A DNA stretch of 64,000 nucleotides. Origin: Mesorhizobium huakuii (GTDB lineage Bacteria; Pseudomonadota; Alphaproteobacteria; Rhizobiales; Rhizobiaceae). Under the pieces are notes generated by a model. That model saw only the letters and a program-made list of their open reading frames with translations, made no database searches and was not told the DNA's origin. Shown in pieces: positions 1-12,659 of this stretch; position 1 is the first letter of the stretch; each line of letters starts with the position of its first letter. The position numbers were made by a program, and so were the translations under genes. The DNA lies in assembly GCF_014189455.1 (NCBI RefSeq), contig NZ_CP050296.1:248001-312000 (forward strand). Reading direction: 5' to 3'.

Positions 1-417
1 CAGCGCCTGCTTGGCGCCGGCGCCGAGCACGCGCTTGATGTCGGCCTCGTCGGCCTCGTGGCCGCCAAGATTGATGGTCGCCGAGAAGCTTTCGCTCTTC
101 AGCCGGCCGGCGGTCATGTTGACGATGAGCGAATCGACCGTCAGCCCCGCCATGCGCTCGGCGGCATCGACGGACAGGCGGATGGCATGCTCGGCCCGGT
201 CGAGATCGACGACCACGCCCGACTTCACGCCTTGCGACTTCTGGTGGCCGATGCCGATCACCTGGATCCGGTGCGAGCGCCCGCGCAAAAGCTTGCCGTC
301 ATCGTTCGGCTTGAGCTTGGCCACCATGCAGCAGACCTTGTTCGAGCCGACATCCAGCACCGTGAGAGTGCCGGACCGGCGCGACGAGGCATCGCCTGAA
401 CCGCCAAGCCAGCTCAT
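1..417 (-). CDS. ftsA: Cell division protein FtsA, N-terminal part (cut by window edge)
   Basis: Actin-like ATPase that tethers FtsZ to the membrane and recruits the divisome. Only the first 139 codons are here; the rest lies left of position 1. After a short Ser/Gly-rich start, the first phosphate-binding motif is visible (DVGSNKVCCMVAKL, about residues 22-35), followed by the beginning of domain 1C (GLTVDSLIVNMTAG). The ATG overlaps the ftsQ stop by four bases (ATGA), the usual translational coupling in dcw clusters. ftsZ would be expected next, outside the window. Confidence 0.95.
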   Translation of the reverse strand, partial: MSWLGGSGDASSRRSGTLTVLDVGSNKVCCMVAKLKPNDDGKLLRGRSHRIQVIGIGHQKSQGVKSGVVVDLDRAEHAIRLSVDAAERMAGLTVDSLIVNMTAGRLKSESFSATINLGGHEADEADIKRVLGAGAKQAL

Positions 418-1376
418 ATCTTCGTCTCCGACTTGCGCTTGATGGTCTTCGGCTTCTCGTTGAGCGCGGCCTCGCGCTGCGTCGCCGCCTCGGGCGTCAA
501 TTCCACGACCAGCCGGTCTGTCAGACGCATGTCGACAGCGGCGATGTCGCGCGACAGCAAGCCCTTGTCCTTGTCCATCTTGACGAGTTCAGCGAGCGCC
601 TGGTCTTCTTCGTCCTCGGGCAGCTTGACGGTGATGCCGTTATCCAGCTTCAGGTCCCAGCGCCGATCGCCAATGCGGATATAGCCTTTGATCCGGCTCG
701 CGAGGTCGGGATATTTTTCGACCTTAGCCAGGAAGTCAGGCGCCTTGGCCGGCGCGCCGTCGCCGATCAGCAGCGGCAACATCACCTGCTTGCCACCCGA
801 GAACGGCGCGATGACGGCGCCATCCTTCTCGATAACCGAGAGATCATTGCCCTGCTGCCAGAGCGCGAAGGCCTCCCGCTCCTCGACGCGCACTTCCAGC
901 GTGTGCGGATAGACCTTGCGCACCGCCGCCACCTCGATCCATGGCAGGCCGGAGATGCGCTCGCGCGCGGCCTCCGCGTCGAAGCCGATCAGCGAGGTCC
1001 AGCCGTCGAGTTCGAGCCTGTCGAGAATGTCGATCTCCGAAGTCTGGCGGTTGCCGACCACCTTGACTTGATCGACGGCGAAGCCGGTGCGGGCCGTGAT
1101 GCTCTGGATGATGCCGTCGGCATGGCCGCCGAGATAGGCGCCATAGGCGCCGCTTGAAGCGAGCAGCACCGCCGACATCATCGCGGCGGAGAAGCGCGGC
1201 GCCTCGAATTCACCATCGCCCAGGCGCGCCAGGATGCGCACCGGGCGGCGAAGCACGCGCGGCAGCACGAAATGGCCTGATGACAACGACAAGCCGAACA
1301 GCGACGGCCCGGCCGCGCCCTTCCCCTTGCCTTGTCCCCATTTCAACGCAGACACGAAGCGTCCTCCACCATCCAA
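414..1376 (-). CDS. ftsQ: Cell division protein FtsQ
   Basis: Bitopic divisome protein linking early and late division proteins. The 320-residue product has a basic cytoplasmic N-terminus, one membrane segment at about residues 62-83, and a POTRA domain from about 99 ([20 protein letters not shown]) followed by the periplasmic beta domain. The start chosen lies 34 bases inside ddlB. An internal GTG at 1355, eight codons in, is an equally reasonable start with less overlap. The stop overlaps the ftsA start. The charged tail ([13 protein letters not shown]) is typical of rhizobial homologues as far as I know. Confidence 0.92.
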   Translation of the reverse strand: MDGGGRFVSALKWGQGKGKGAAGPSLFGLSLSSGHFVLPRVLRRPVRILARLGDGEFEAPRFSAAMMSAVLLASSGAYGAYLGGHADGIIQSITARTGFAVDQVKVVGNRQTSEIDILDRLELDGWTSLIGFDAEAARERISGLPWIEVAAVRKVYPHTLEVRVEEREAFALWQQGNDLSVIEKDGAVIAPFSGGKQVMLPLLIGDGAPAKAPDFLAKVEKYPDLASRIKGYIRIGDRRWDLKLDNGITVKLPEDEEDQALAELVKMDKDKGLLSRDIAAVDMRLTDRLVVELTPEAATQREAALNEKPKTIKRKSETKI

Positions 1377-2269
1377 CTCAACAACTCACCAAACGAATGC
1401 CCGGCATGGGCAGCGATTTCAGGCACCAAAGACGTCGGCGTCATGCCCGGCTGAGTGTTGACCTCGAGCCATACAACCTCGCCATTTTCGGAGTGACGAT
1501 CGTCATAACGGAAGTCCGATCGGGAAACGCCCCGACAGCCGACAGCTTGGTGAGCCTTGAGCGCCAGTGTCTGTATTTTTTGGTAAATATTCGGTGAAAC
1601 TTTTGCGGGGCATTCGTGTTTTGATCCGCCCGCGACATATTTTGAATCGTAATCGTAGAAGGAATGGCCCGTCGGAATGATCTCGCAGACGCCGAGCGCC
1701 ACATCGCCCATGACGGCGCAGGTCAGCTCGCGCCCATGGATGTAGCGCTCGACCATGACGGTATCGCCATATTTCCACTCGGACGACCCGACGACCTGCG
1801 GCGGATGCGACTGCCCCTCCGACACGATGACGACACCGAAGCTCGACCCCTCATTGACCGGCTTGATCACATAGGGCGGCTTCATCGGGTGCTTGTTCTG
1901 GATGGCGAAGCGATTGGCGACCTTCGATTCGGCGACGGGAACGCCGACCGATTTCACGATCTTCTTCGCCTGCTCCTTGTTCATGGCGAGCGCCGAGGCG
2001 AGTACGCCGGAATGGGTGTAGGGAATGCCGAGATATTCGAGGATGCCCTGAATGGTGCCGTCCTCGCCGAATGGGCCATGCAACGCATTGAAAGCAACGT
2101 CGGGCTTGAGCTCGGCGAGCACGGAGCCGACATCACGCCCGACATCGACACGGGTGACTTGGTAGCCTTCCTGCTCAAGCGCATCGGCACAGGCCTTTCC
2201 GGAAGACAGGGACACGGGCCGCTCGGACGAAAAACCTCCCAGCAGGACGGCCACATGCTTGCTTTTCAT
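1343..2269 (-). CDS. ddlB: D-alanine--D-alanine ligase
   Basis: ATP-grasp ligase making D-Ala-D-Ala, the dipeptide that MurF adds to the peptidoglycan precursor. The 308-residue length is normal. Visible motifs are the N-terminal [13 protein letters not shown] loop, the ATP-grasp lysine region ([15 protein letters not shown]), the ligand-binding HGRELT and the C-terminal metal site ([18 protein letters not shown]). The ATG at 2269 is the first in the frame. It is the first gene after the murB-ddlB gap, so it probably begins a separate ddlB-ftsQ-ftsA transcription unit driven from that gap. Confidence 0.95.
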   Translation of the reverse strand: MKSKHVAVLLGGFSSERPVSLSSGKACADALEQEGYQVTRVDVGRDVGSVLAELKPDVAFNALHGPFGEDGTIQGILEYLGIPYTHSGVLASALAMNKEQAKKIVKSVGVPVAESKVANRFAIQNKHPMKPPYVIKPVNEGSSFGVVIVSEGQSHPPQVVGSSEWKYGDTVMVERYIHGRELTCAVMGDVALGVCEIIPTGHSFYDYDSKYVAGGSKHECPAKVSPNIYQKIQTLALKAHQAVGCRGVSRSDFRYDDRHSENGEVVWLEVNTQPGMTPTSLVPEIAAHAGHSFGELLSWMVEDASCLR

Positions 2270-2321
2270 TCCCCGTCATCCCCTCTCACGGCGGACCAAA
2301 AACCAAGATTTCCGCAACATT

Positions 2322-2501
2322 GAGTCCGAGTCTCCCGGCAGGTTGCCCCCCAGACGGAAAAACGCGGGTAACGCGTCGAACGACTCAAATCAGGAAACGC
2401 TTTCCAGCAGAGAATCAGAGAGTTGATTCACTGGCAAGTGCTTATGAATCCGAGAGATTCACTTTGTGAGAAAATGGCTGCGAAAACCGTGTCGCTGAGT
2501 C
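2322..2501. promoter_or_regulatory. Cluster of eight GANTC (CcrM) sites upstream of ddlB-ftsQA
   Basis: GANTC occurs at 2322, 2328, 2382, 2412, 2425, 2446, 2456 and 2497. Eight sites in 180 bases compares with an expectation below one. GANTC is the target of the cell-cycle methyltransferase CcrM in alphaproteobacteria. The stretch also carries the octamer GATTCACT twice (2425-2432 and 2456-2463). The 302-bp gap between murB and ddlB holds no gene. A methylation-sensitive promoter for ddlB-ftsQA is the inference; I cannot place -35 and -10 boxes with confidence. Confidence 0.6.
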
Positions 2502-2518
2502 TTTGCAGCAACGGTTTT
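2483..2518. other. Interrupted inverted repeat in the murB-ddlB gap
   Basis: AAAACCGT (2483-2490) pairs with ACGGTTTT (2511-2518), and an inner GCTG/CAGC (2494-2497 / 2506-2509) can extend the stem. Read on the minus strand, the stem ends in TTTT, so it could act as a weak terminator for the mur genes. There is no longer U tract, and one GANTC site lies inside it. Confidence 0.35.
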
Positions 2519-2534
2519 GCACATTCTGCGAGCG

Positions 2535-2569
2535 TGTTGAAGTTCATGCATCACATGAACTTCAACACA
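2535..2569. other. Perfect 15-bp inverted repeat just after murB
   Basis: GTGTTGAAGTTCATG (2535-2549) is repeated exactly in reverse complement at 2555-2569 around a 5-base loop. It begins two bases past the murB stop codon in the direction of transcription. No U tract follows on either strand, so a simple Rho-independent terminator is not supported. It may block 3' exonuclease, act as a Rho-assisted terminator, or bind a dimeric regulator. Confidence 0.55.
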
Positions 2570-2571
2570 TG

Positions 2572-3537
2572 TCAGAGAAGCTGACCTAAAAATTCCTGCA
2601 CGGCATGGCCGGGCCGGAAATTGCCGATGCGCTTGATCTCCCAGTGCAGCCGGATGCCCGAATGTTCGAGCACGCGGGCGCGCACCGTCTCGCCGAGATA
2701 TTCGAGGTCGTAACCGGTCGCCGTGCCGGTGTTGATCATGAAGTTGCAGTGCATCGGCGACATCTGCGCACCACCGATCATCAGGCCACGGCAACCCGCC
2801 TTGTCAATCTCCTTCCAGGCTGACGTGCCATCTGGATTCTTGAAGGTCGAACCGCCGGTCTTCTCGCGGATCGGCTGCACCGTCTCTCGGTGATTCTGCA
2901 CCGCGTCCATCGCCGCCTTGATCACCGCCTTGTCCTCGGCAATGCCTTCGAACACGGCGGAGGTGAAGATCAGCCCGGCCGGCGCCGCCGAATGGCGATA
3001 GGCATAGCCCATCTCGGCATTGCTCAACGTCTGGACATTGCCCTTGCGGTCGAGCGCCCGCACCTCGACGACGCGCTCGCGCGTTTCGACGCCATTGGCC
3101 CCGGCATTCATCCTGAGCGCGCCGCCAATGGCACCCGGAATGCCGTGGTAGAAATGGAAGCCGCCAATGCCCGCTTCCAGCGCCAGGGCCGCGACACGCT
3201 TGTCGGGCGTGGCGGCACCCGCCTTGATGCTGGTTGGCCCGATGGCTTCGGCCTCACCAAAGCCCTTGGCCGAAAGCCGGATGACAAAACCCGGAATGCC
3301 GCCGTCGCGAACCAGCAGGTTTGAGCCGACGCCGACAATGGTCAGGGGAATCTCTTCGGGAACCGCGCGCAGGAACGCGGCAAGGTCCTCTTCGTCGGCC
3401 GGCTGGAACAGCACCTCGGCCAGGCCGCCGGCGCGGAACCAGGTGATCTTGTCCATCTCGGCATTCGGCGTGAGGCGGCCGCGCAGGCCGGCAAGCCGGT
3501 CGCCGAGTCTGTCGATCAGGGCCTGGCCGTGCATCAT
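2572..3537 (-). CDS. murB: UDP-N-acetylenolpyruvoylglucosamine reductase
   Basis: FAD-dependent reductase making UDP-MurNAc. The start at 3537 was preferred over the ATG at 3573 because it overlaps the murC stop (ATGA) and gives the usual length of 321 residues. FAD-binding motifs are present ([40 protein letters not shown]). The catalytic serine region [10 protein letters not shown] and the closing motif [20 protein letters not shown] are also intact. It ends next to a perfect inverted repeat, which suggests this is where the upstream mur transcription unit ends. Confidence 0.95.
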   Translation of the reverse strand: MMHGQALIDRLGDRLAGLRGRLTPNAEMDKITWFRAGGLAEVLFQPADEEDLAAFLRAVPEEIPLTIVGVGSNLLVRDGGIPGFVIRLSAKGFGEAEAIGPTSIKAGAATPDKRVAALALEAGIGGFHFYHGIPGAIGGALRMNAGANGVETRERVVEVRALDRKGNVQTLSNAEMGYAYRHSAAPAGLIFTSAVFEGIAEDKAVIKAAMDAVQNHRETVQPIREKTGGSTFKNPDGTSAWKEIDKAGCRGLMIGGAQMSPMHCNFMINTGTATGYDLEYLGETVRARVLEHSGIRLHWEIKRIGNFRPGHAVQEFLGQLL

Positions 3538-4934
3538 GAGGTGGCAAGCTCCTTTGGCAGAGCATAGGCCCATTGGGTGATGTTGCCGGCGCCTAGGAAG
3601 ACGACGAAATCGCCGGGCTTGGCCAAATCGCGGATGATCGGCGCGATATCAGCCGGCCCCTCGATGTAGCGCGCGTCGCGATGGCCGCCGGCGCGGATGC
3701 GTGACACCAGCTCGTCTGACGTGACACCGTCGATCGGGTCTTCGCCGGCAGCGTAGACCGGCGCCACCATCACCGTATCGGCGTCGTTGAAGCAGGCCGA
3801 GAACTCGTTGAACAAATCATGCAGCCGGGTGAAGCGGTGCGGCTGGGCAATGGCGATGACGCGTCCCTTGGTGGCGCTACGCGCCGCCTTCAGCACCGCT
3901 GAAATCTCGACCGGATGGTGGCCGTAATCGTCGAACACGTCGACGCCCTTCCACGAACCCGTGTGGGTGAAGCGGCGCTTGACGCCGGCGAAGGACGACA
4001 GGCCCTTCTTGATTGCTTCGCCGGACAGGCCGAGCTCATGCGCGACGGCGATGGCGGCGGTAGCGTTGGAGACGTTGTGCCGGCCGGGCATCGGCAGGCG
4101 CAGGCCTGAAATCGTGCTCTGGCTGCCGGTCTTGCGGTCGCGGATAATCACGTCGAACTCGGACGTAGCACCCGCCATGCGGTGGTTGGTAAAGCGCACA
4201 TCGGCCTGCGCGTTCTCGCCATAGGTGATGACGCGGCGGTCCTCGATGCGGCCGACCAGCGCCTGTACTTCCGGATGGTCGGTGCACATCACGCCAAAAC
4301 CGTAGAACGGCACGTTCTCGACGAACTGGCGGAACGCCTCGCGCACCTTGTCGAAACTGCCATAGTGGTCGAGATGCTCGGGATCGATGTTGGTGACGAC
4401 CGCGATCTCGGCCGGCAACTTGAGGAACGTGCCGTCGCTCTCGTCGGCTTCGACCACCATCCATTCGCCGTCGCCCATGCGGGCATTGGTGCCATAGGCG
4501 TTGATGATGCCGCCATTGATGACGGTCGGATCGAGCCCACCGGCTTCAAGCAGCGTCGCCACCATCGAGGTCGTCGTCGTCTTGCCATGCGTGCCGCCGA
4601 TCGCCACCGCCTGGCGGAAGCGCATCAGCTCGGCCAGCATCTCGGCGCGGCGCACGATCGGCAACAGCTTTTCGCGCGCGGCCTTCAGCTCCGGATTGGA
4701 TTTCTTGATCGCCGTCGAGACGACCACCACCTCGGCATCGCCGAGATTCTCGGCCTTGTGGCCGACGAAGCATTCGATGCCCTTGTCGCGCAAACGCTGC
4801 ACATTGGCGCTGTCGGCCTGGTCGGACCCTTGCACCTTGTAGCCGAGATTGTGCAGCACTTCGGCGATGCCGCTCATGCCGATGCCGCCAATGCCGATGA
4901 AATGCACAAGGCCGATGGTCTGCGGCATCTTCAT
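3534..4934 (-). CDS. murC: UDP-N-acetylmuramate--L-alanine ligase
   Basis: First of the four amino-acid-adding Mur ligases; adds L-Ala to UDP-MurNAc. The 466-residue product has the N-terminal Rossmann motif [14 protein letters not shown], the P-loop [12 protein letters not shown] (about residues 113-124), the central [11 protein letters not shown] and [11 protein letters not shown] motifs, and [10 protein letters not shown] in the C-terminal domain. The start overlaps the end of murG and the stop overlaps murB, so translation of the three is likely coupled. Confidence 0.97.
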   Translation of the reverse strand: MKMPQTIGLVHFIGIGGIGMSGIAEVLHNLGYKVQGSDQADSANVQRLRDKGIECFVGHKAENLGDAEVVVVSTAIKKSNPELKAAREKLLPIVRRAEMLAELMRFRQAVAIGGTHGKTTTTSMVATLLEAGGLDPTVINGGIINAYGTNARMGDGEWMVVEADESDGTFLKLPAEIAVVTNIDPEHLDHYGSFDKVREAFRQFVENVPFYGFGVMCTDHPEVQALVGRIEDRRVITYGENAQADVRFTNHRMAGATSEFDVIIRDRKTGSQSTISGLRLPMPGRHNVSNATAAIAVAHELGLSGEAIKKGLSSFAGVKRRFTHTGSWKGVDVFDDYGHHPVEISAVLKAARSATKGRVIAIAQPHRFTRLHDLFNEFSACFNDADTVMVAPVYAAGEDPIDGVTSDELVSRIRAGGHRDARYIEGPADIAPIIRDLAKPGDFVVFLGAGNITQWAYALPKELATS

Positions 4935-6057
4935 GGGTGCGTCCCCTTCCTGAAATCCGAAACGGTTTTTTGGGACGCAATAGCCTCTGTGAGATCGGCG
5001 AGCAACCGTGCCGCGTCCGGCCTGCCGGCCGATTTCGCGCCCGCGCCATTGCCACCAGCCGCTCAGGCATGTCCATCAGCCCGCCAATAAGGGCTGCGAT
5101 GCGCTCGGGCGACAGCGTCGATTGCGGGTGCACCTCGCCGCCGCCTGCAGCGGCAAGGGCCGCAGCATTCGCCGCCTGATCGTGGTCGAGCGCATAGGGA
5201 TAGGGTACCAGCAGCGCCGGCCGGCCGATGACGGCGATCTCCGAGACGGTCGAGGCGCCGGAGCGCGAGATCACCAGATGCGCCGCCGCCATGCGTGCCG
5301 CCATGTCGGTGAAGAAGGGCGAGACCTCGACTGCGACGCCAAGGGCGGCATAGGCCGCCTTCACCCGCGCCACGTCATCCGCCCGGGCCTGTTGGGTGAT
5401 GACCAGCCGCTTGCGCTGCGCATCCGAAAGCAGCGCGACGGCCCCAGGCATGGCATCGGAGAAGAATTGGGCGCCCTGGCTGCCGCCGAACACCAGCAGG
5501 CGGAAAGGCTCCTCGCCGGTCGACGCCGCGTAAGGCGTCTTGGCCGCCTCCAGCACCGCCGGCCTGACCGGATTGCCTGTCGTCACAGTCTTTTCGCCGA
5601 TGGCGCTCGTATCCTGCGGCAGGAAGCCACCGGCGATGGCATCCACACGGCCGGCCAGTGCCCGGTTGGCGCGCCCCATCACCGCGTTCTGCTCATGGAT
5701 CAGCGTCGGCACCTTGCGCCGTGTCGCCGCGTAGAGCGGCGGCAGGGTCGGATAGCCGCCAAAGCCGACGACGGCATCCGGCTTGATCCGGCCGATGATG
5801 GCGGAGGCCTGCCGCACGCCGCGCCAGATTTTCCAGAAGGCACCAAGCACGGCGATGGGATTTTTCGAACCCATCGTCGCCGACTGGATCGGGTGGATGG
5901 CGGCGGCCGGGAAGTGACCGGCAAACCGCTCGGCGCGGTCGTCGGTTGCCAGATGCACCGACCAGCCGCGCCCGTTCAACTCGTGCGCCAGCGCTTCGGC
6001 CGGGAACAGATGTCCGCCGGTTCCGCCCGCCGCGAGAAGGATGACGCCCCTCGCCAT
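4931..6057 (-). CDS. murG: Undecaprenyl-PP-MurNAc-pentapeptide GlcNAc transferase (one-base frameshift)
   Basis: Peripheral membrane GT28 glycosyltransferase converting lipid I to lipid II. Motifs: [14 protein letters not shown] at the N-terminus, [28 protein letters not shown], and the donor-site [20 protein letters not shown]. The frame runs out of register near 5040-5042, where one C is missing from a short C run. Restoring it gives [20 protein letters not shown] and a stop that overlaps murC, for 375 residues. Without repair, the reading runs on antisense to murC. Because murG is essential, a base-calling error is likelier than a real mutation. Confidence 0.93.
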
Positions 6058-6058
6058 G

Positions 6059-7209
6059 TCACTCCGCCGGCATGGCGCGCTGCGGCAGCGTAAAGCCCAT
6101 TTGCTTGCGCTTTTCCGGCCGCTTGCGCGTCAGCGCCAGCACCATGCCCATCGAGATGGCGATGGCGATCTGCGAGGAGCCGCCATAGGAGATGAAGGGC
6201 AGCGTCATGCCCTTGGCCGGCACCAGCTGCAGGTTGACGCACATGTTGATGACGGCCTGCAGGCCGAACACGGTGACGAGGCCGCCTACCGCATAGCGGG
6301 TGAAATCGTCATGTTCCTTGAGCGCCGTGTTGAGGCCGCGCAGCACGATGAAGGCGAAGATCGACATGATGAAGAAGCACATGATCAGTCCGAACTCCTC
6401 GCCCGCGACCGAGAAGACGAAGTCGGCATGGCTGTCGGGGATGACCCGCTTGACCGTGCCCTCGCCCGGGCCGACGCCGAACCAGCCGCCATTGATCAGC
6501 GCGTCGCGTCCCATGTCGACCTGGAACGTATCGCCTTCGCCGGTGAGGAACTTGTCGATGCGCAAGGCAACGTGCGGAAACACCGTGTAGGCTGCAAAGA
6601 CGCCGCCGACGCCGGCCGCACCCAAAACGATGATCCACAGCCAGGGCAACCCGGCCATGAAGAACATGATGCCCCAGGTGCCGGTCGTCAGCATGGTCTG
6701 GCCAAGGTCCGGCTGCGCCACCAGCAGCGACACGACCAGCACCAGCAGCAGCATGGCGAACAGATTGCCTGGAATGTCGGGCTGGCGCTTGTGCTCGGCG
6801 AACAGCCAGGCGCACATGATGACGAAGGCCGGCTTCAGGAACTCGGACGGCTGGATCGACAGGCCGGCCAGCGAGACCCAGCGCCGCGCACCTTTCACCT
6901 CGACGCCGACATAGAGCACCGCCACCATCAGCACCAGCATCAGGCACAGCATGATCAGCGACATGCGCCGGATCTGCCTGGAATCGAGGAAGGACACGGC
7001 CAGCATCACCCCGAGCGCCGGCACGGTGAAGATGATCTGCCTGGTGGCGAAGTGGAAACTGTCGAGGCCGATGCGCTCGGCGACCGCGGGACTGGCGGCG
7101 AAGGACAGCACGATGCCGAGGCCCATCAGCGACAGGAACGCCGCCAGGAACCAGCGATCGATCGTCCACCACCAGGTTGCGACAGGACTTTTATCGAGAC
7201 GGCTCTGCA

Positions 7210-7210
<1 letters not shown>
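6059..7210 (-). CDS. ftsW: Septal peptidoglycan glycosyltransferase FtsW
   Basis: SEDS-family polytopic polymerase that works with FtsI at the septum. 383 residues with about ten hydrophobic segments. The SEDS signatures are visible: [35 protein letters not shown], and close to the C-terminus [18 protein letters not shown]. The charged tail [22 protein letters not shown] is cytoplasmic. The ATG overlaps the murD TAA by one base (TAATG) and the stop lies one base before the murG start. Confidence 0.96.
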
Positions 7211-8610
<1,400 letters not shown>

Positions 8611-8620
8611 CGAGGTCTTC

Positions 8621-9703
8621 CTATCTGAGCTTCAGGGTGGAGAGGCCGACCAGCGCCAGGATGACGGCGATGATCCAGAAACGGATCACCACCTGGCTCT
8701 CGGTCCAGCCGAGTTTTTCGAAATGATGGTGGATCGGCGCCATCAGGAACACGCGCTTGCCGGTCATCTTGAAGTAGCCGACCTGGATGATGACCGAGAG
8801 GATCTCGACCACGAACAGGCCGCCGACGATCACCAGCACGATCTCGTGCTTGGTGGCGACCGCCACCGTGCCGATCAGGCCGCCCATGGCCAGCGAACCG
8901 GTGTCGCCCATGAAGATCGCCGCCGGCGGCGCATTGAACCAGAGGAAGCCGAGGCCGGCGCCGATCACCGAGCCGAGCACGACAGCCAGCTCGCCTGTGC
9001 CGGGGACGAAATGGATCTGCAGATATTCGGCGAATACCGCATTGCCCGAGAGATAGGCGATGACGCCGAAGGAGGCCGCCGCGATCATGATCGGCACGAT
9101 CGCCAGTCCGTCGAGGCCATCGGTCAGGTTCACCGCATTGCCGGCGCCGACGATGACGAAGCAGGAGAACGGAATAAAGAACCAGCCGAGATTGACGATG
9201 AATTCCTTGGCAAAGGGGAATGTCAGCGACGACGAGAACGGTGCCTGGCCGTTATGCATGATCACCCAGGCGGCGATGCCGGCGATGATGAATTCGAGCC
9301 CCAGCCGCGCCTTGCCGGAGAAGCCGAGATGCGACTGCTTGGTCACCTTCAGATAGTCGTCATAGAAGCCGATCGAGCCGAAGCCCAGCGTCACCAGCAG
9401 CACCACCCAGACATAGATGCTCGACAGGTTCGCCCATAGAAGCGATGAGCCGATGATGCCGGACAGGATCATCAGCCCGCCCATGGTCGGCGTGCCGGCC
9501 TTCTTGAAATGCGTCTGCGGTCCGTCGGCGCGGATCGGCTGGCCCTTGCCTTGCCTGAGCCGCAGCGAATTGATGATGGTCGGCCCGAAGATGAAGACGA
9601 TCAGCGCCGAGGTGATCAGCGCCCCGCCGGTGCGGAACGTGATGTAGCGGAAGACATTGAAGACCGAGATCTTGTCCGCGAAATCGACCAGCAGTGTAAA
9701 CAT
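8621..9703 (-). CDS. mraY: Phospho-N-acetylmuramoyl-pentapeptide transferase
   Basis: Integral membrane enzyme making lipid I from UDP-MurNAc-pentapeptide and undecaprenyl phosphate. 360 residues with ten predicted membrane segments. Active-site loops are intact: [18 protein letters not shown] (catalytic Asp pair), [25 protein letters not shown] and the HHH motif in [11 protein letters not shown]. It lies between murF (17 bases upstream) and murD. Confidence 0.97.
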   Translation of the reverse strand: MFTLLVDFADKISVFNVFRYITFRTGGALITSALIVFIFGPTIINSLRLRQGKGQPIRADGPQTHFKKAGTPTMGGLMILSGIIGSSLLWANLSSIYVWVVLLVTLGFGSIGFYDDYLKVTKQSHLGFSGKARLGLEFIIAGIAAWVIMHNGQAPFSSSLTFPFAKEFIVNLGWFFIPFSCFVIVGAGNAVNLTDGLDGLAIVPIMIAAASFGVIAYLSGNAVFAEYLQIHFVPGTGELAVVLGSVIGAGLGFLWFNAPPAAIFMGDTGSLAMGGLIGTVAVATKHEIVLVIVGGLFVVEILSVIIQVGYFKMTGKRVFLMAPIHHHFEKLGWTESQVVIRFWIIAVILALVGLSTLKLR

Positions 9704-9720
9704 GCGCTTTCGTCCCCCGA

Positions 9721-11153
9721 CTAGGTCAGTTTGCTGGTTGTTGTTTCAGCCGGGTATTTGCCCAGCAGCGCATCGACCAGTTTTGCAAAACCGATGCCTT
9801 TCGACGATTTGATCATCACCGCGTCGCCCGGCTTCAGCGCGGCAAGCAGCACCGGCTTCAATTCCTCGACGCCGGCGCGGTATTCCGTCTTGATGTCTTC
9901 AGGCAGCGCTTCCGCCAGGGCCCGCATTTCCCGGCCGCCGAGAAAGACGGTCTGCGTGCCGGTGCCGACGATGAGATCGGCAAGGGCGGCATGCAGCTTG
10001 GCCGAATGCTCGCCGAGTTCCAGCATGTCGCCGAGCACGGCGATGCGGCGCCCCTCGCCCGTCACCGGCGTCGCGTTGAGCAGCGCCATAGCCGCCGCCA
10101 TCGAGGCCGGATTGGCGTTGTAGCTCTCGTCGATCAGCGTGATAGGGCCGCCGGGATGCCGCAACACATGGCGCTTGCCACGACCGCGCTCGGCCGAGAG
10201 ATCGTTCAGCGCGATTGCCACCTTGTCGAGATCGGCGCCAACCAGCTGCGCCGCGCCCAGAACCGCCAGCACGTTCTGCACCATGTGGCGACCGGGGGCC
10301 CCGATGCGGGCGATCATGTCATGGCCGCCGATCCGGGCGGCGATGTCGGAATGGTCTGCATACAATTCGCATTTGGTGAGCTTGAAGGTTGAGCGCGCAT
10401 TCTCGCCGAAGCCGTAGACATGCTCGACGCCGGCAGCATGCGCCATCTTGTCGAGCAGCTTGAAGCGCGCATCGTCGCGGTTGAGGACGGCAGCCCCTCG
10501 GGCTCCAGCCCTTCGAAAATCTCGGCCTTGGCCTTGGCGATCTCGTCCAGATTGCGGAAGAAGCCGAGATGCGCCGCCGCGATCATGGTGACGATGGCGA
10601 CATGCGGCCGCACCATCTTCACCAGCGGCCGGATCTCGTCGGGATGATTCATGCCGATCTCGAAGACGGCATAGTCGCAATTCTCGGGCATGCGCGCCAG
10701 CGTCAGCGGCACCCCCCAATGGTTGTTGAAGGACTGTGCCGAGGCATGCACCTTGCCGACCGCCGACAGCACGTGGCGCAGCGCTTCCTTGGTCGTGGTC
10801 TTGCCCGCCGAGCCGGTGACCGCGATGATCTTGGCCTGCGAGCGAGCACGCGCCGCGACACCAAGCTTTTCCAATGCGACCAGCACATCCTCGACGACGA
10901 TGATTGGCGCCGTCAGCCGGCCAAGCGACGGCAGCTTGCCTTCCGCCACCACCAGCACGCCGGCACCGGCCTTGATGGCCGCGGTGGCGAAGTCATGGCC
11001 GTCCATCACCTCGCCCTTGATGGCGAAGAAGGCGTCACCCGGCTGCAGGCTGCGGCTGTCGATCGAAATGCCCGATATGCCTTCGGGCATAGGCCCGAGC
11101 GGCCGCCCGTCCATGGCGGCAACCAGCGCCTCGGAGGTCCACAGCAAACTCAT
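9721..11153 (-). CDS. murF: UDP-MurNAc-tripeptide--D-alanyl-D-alanine ligase (one-base frameshift)
   Basis: Adds D-Ala-D-Ala to complete the pentapeptide. The N-terminal part ([16 protein letters not shown] to [10 protein letters not shown], with P-loop [13 protein letters not shown]) and the C-terminal part ([10 protein letters not shown] to the end, with [13 protein letters not shown]) sit in different frames. They join at a C4 run, 10494-10497, if one C is added. The repaired gene is 478 codons including the stop. The start overlaps the murE stop by four bases. Both halves are well conserved with no other damage, so I treat this as one functional gene with a sequence error. Confidence 0.93.
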
Positions 11154-12605
11154 GCGGCACGCTCCCGCAGCGCGGCGCGGACTTCCTCGTGGTCGGAGAA
11201 ATGCAGGGTTTCGGAGCCGATCGTCTGGCCTTCCTCGTGGCCCTTGCCGGCGACGATCAGCGTGTCTCCGGCATGAAGCATGCCGACAGCCTCGTGGATT
11301 GCCTTGCGTCGGTCGCCGATCTCGATGGCCCCCGGGGCAGCGGCTAGAATGGCTGCGCGGATCGTCTCGGGCACCTCGGAGCGCGGATTGTCGTCGGTGA
11401 CGATGACGACATCGGCAAGCCGGGTCGCGATTTCGCCCATGATCGGTCTTTTGCCCCGGTCGCGATCGCCGCCGCAGCCGAACACGACCATCACGCGGCC
11501 CGTCGTGAACGGCCTCACCGAGGCCAGCACATTCTCCAGCGCATCGGGCTTGTGCGCGTAGTCGACATAGACCGGTGCGCCGCCGGCGGTGGTGCCGACG
11601 AGGTCGAGCCGGCCCGGCGCGCCCTTCAGTTTCTCCAAGGACATCAAGGCTTTGGCGACAGGTGTTCCGGTGGAAATGGCGAGGCCCGCCGAAACCAGCG
11701 CGTTCGAAATCTGGAAATCGCCGGCCAGCGGCAGGTCGATTTCGTAAAGCACGCCCTCGGCCTCGACCTCAGCGCGCTGGCGGTGGCGTTCGTGCTCGAC
11801 CCGCTTCAGCGTAAGGAAGACGCCATGTCGGCCAACCGTCAGCACATTGAGCCCGGCAGCTTGTGCCGCCTGGATGGTCGGCCCCGACCACGGATCGTCG
11901 GCGAAGATCACCGCGGGCGCGCCTTTCGGCAGCAGCGTGTCGAACAGGCGCAATTTGGCGTGGTGGTAATCCTCGACCGTCGGATGGTAATCCATATGGT
12001 CGCGGCCAAGATTGGTGAAGCCGCCGGCGGCGAGCTTCACACCGTCGAGACGGCGCTGGTCGAGCCCATGACTGGAAGCTTCCATTGAGGCATGGGCTAC
12101 GCCGGCATCGGCCAATTCCCGCAGCAACTGGTGCAGCGCCACCGGATCGGGCGTAGTCAGCGAGCCATACTCGTTACGGCCTGGCGCGACCACACCAGTG
12201 GTGCCGATCGAAGCTCGCGGCATAGCCCGCCTGCTCCCAGATCTGCCTGGTGAAGGCGGCGACCGAGGTCTTGCCGCTGGTGCCGGTGACCGCGACCATG
12301 GTCTGCGGTTGCCTGCCGAAATAGCGGGAAGCACTCAGCGCCAGCGCCAGGCGCGGATCATCGACCGCCAGCACCGGAACCGGCAGTCCGGCGACGGAAC
12401 TGCCTTTGCTTGTCACGATCGCCAGCGCGCCACGCCTGGCCGCATCGGCAGCGTAGGCCGCACCGTCCGCCTTGGTGCCGGCGAGCGCAAAAAAGACGAC
12501 GCCCGGTTTTACCTGGCGGGAATCGGACGAAATCCCGGTAACCTCCAGATCGGCGGAAGCTGTTCCTTCGACTGGCAGGACACCGGCTAGATCTCTGAGC
12601 TTCAT
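11150..12605 (-). CDS. murE: UDP-MurNAc-tripeptide synthetase, meso-DAP adding (one-base frameshift)
   Basis: Adds meso-diaminopimelate: the specificity motif DNPR is present ([12 protein letters not shown]). N-terminal part: [11 protein letters not shown] to the P-loop [17 protein letters not shown]-terminal part resumes at [17 protein letters not shown]. The two frames meet near 12215, where one extra base (probably the T in AAGCTCGCGG) breaks the frame. Removing it gives 484 residues. ATG at 12605 is 54 bases after ftsI. As with murF, the reading is otherwise clean. Confidence 0.93.
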
Positions 12606-12659
12606 CGAGTTCCGTTCACCGCAACAAAATAGCGCGCAGTTACCGGCGCGCCCTAAGAA

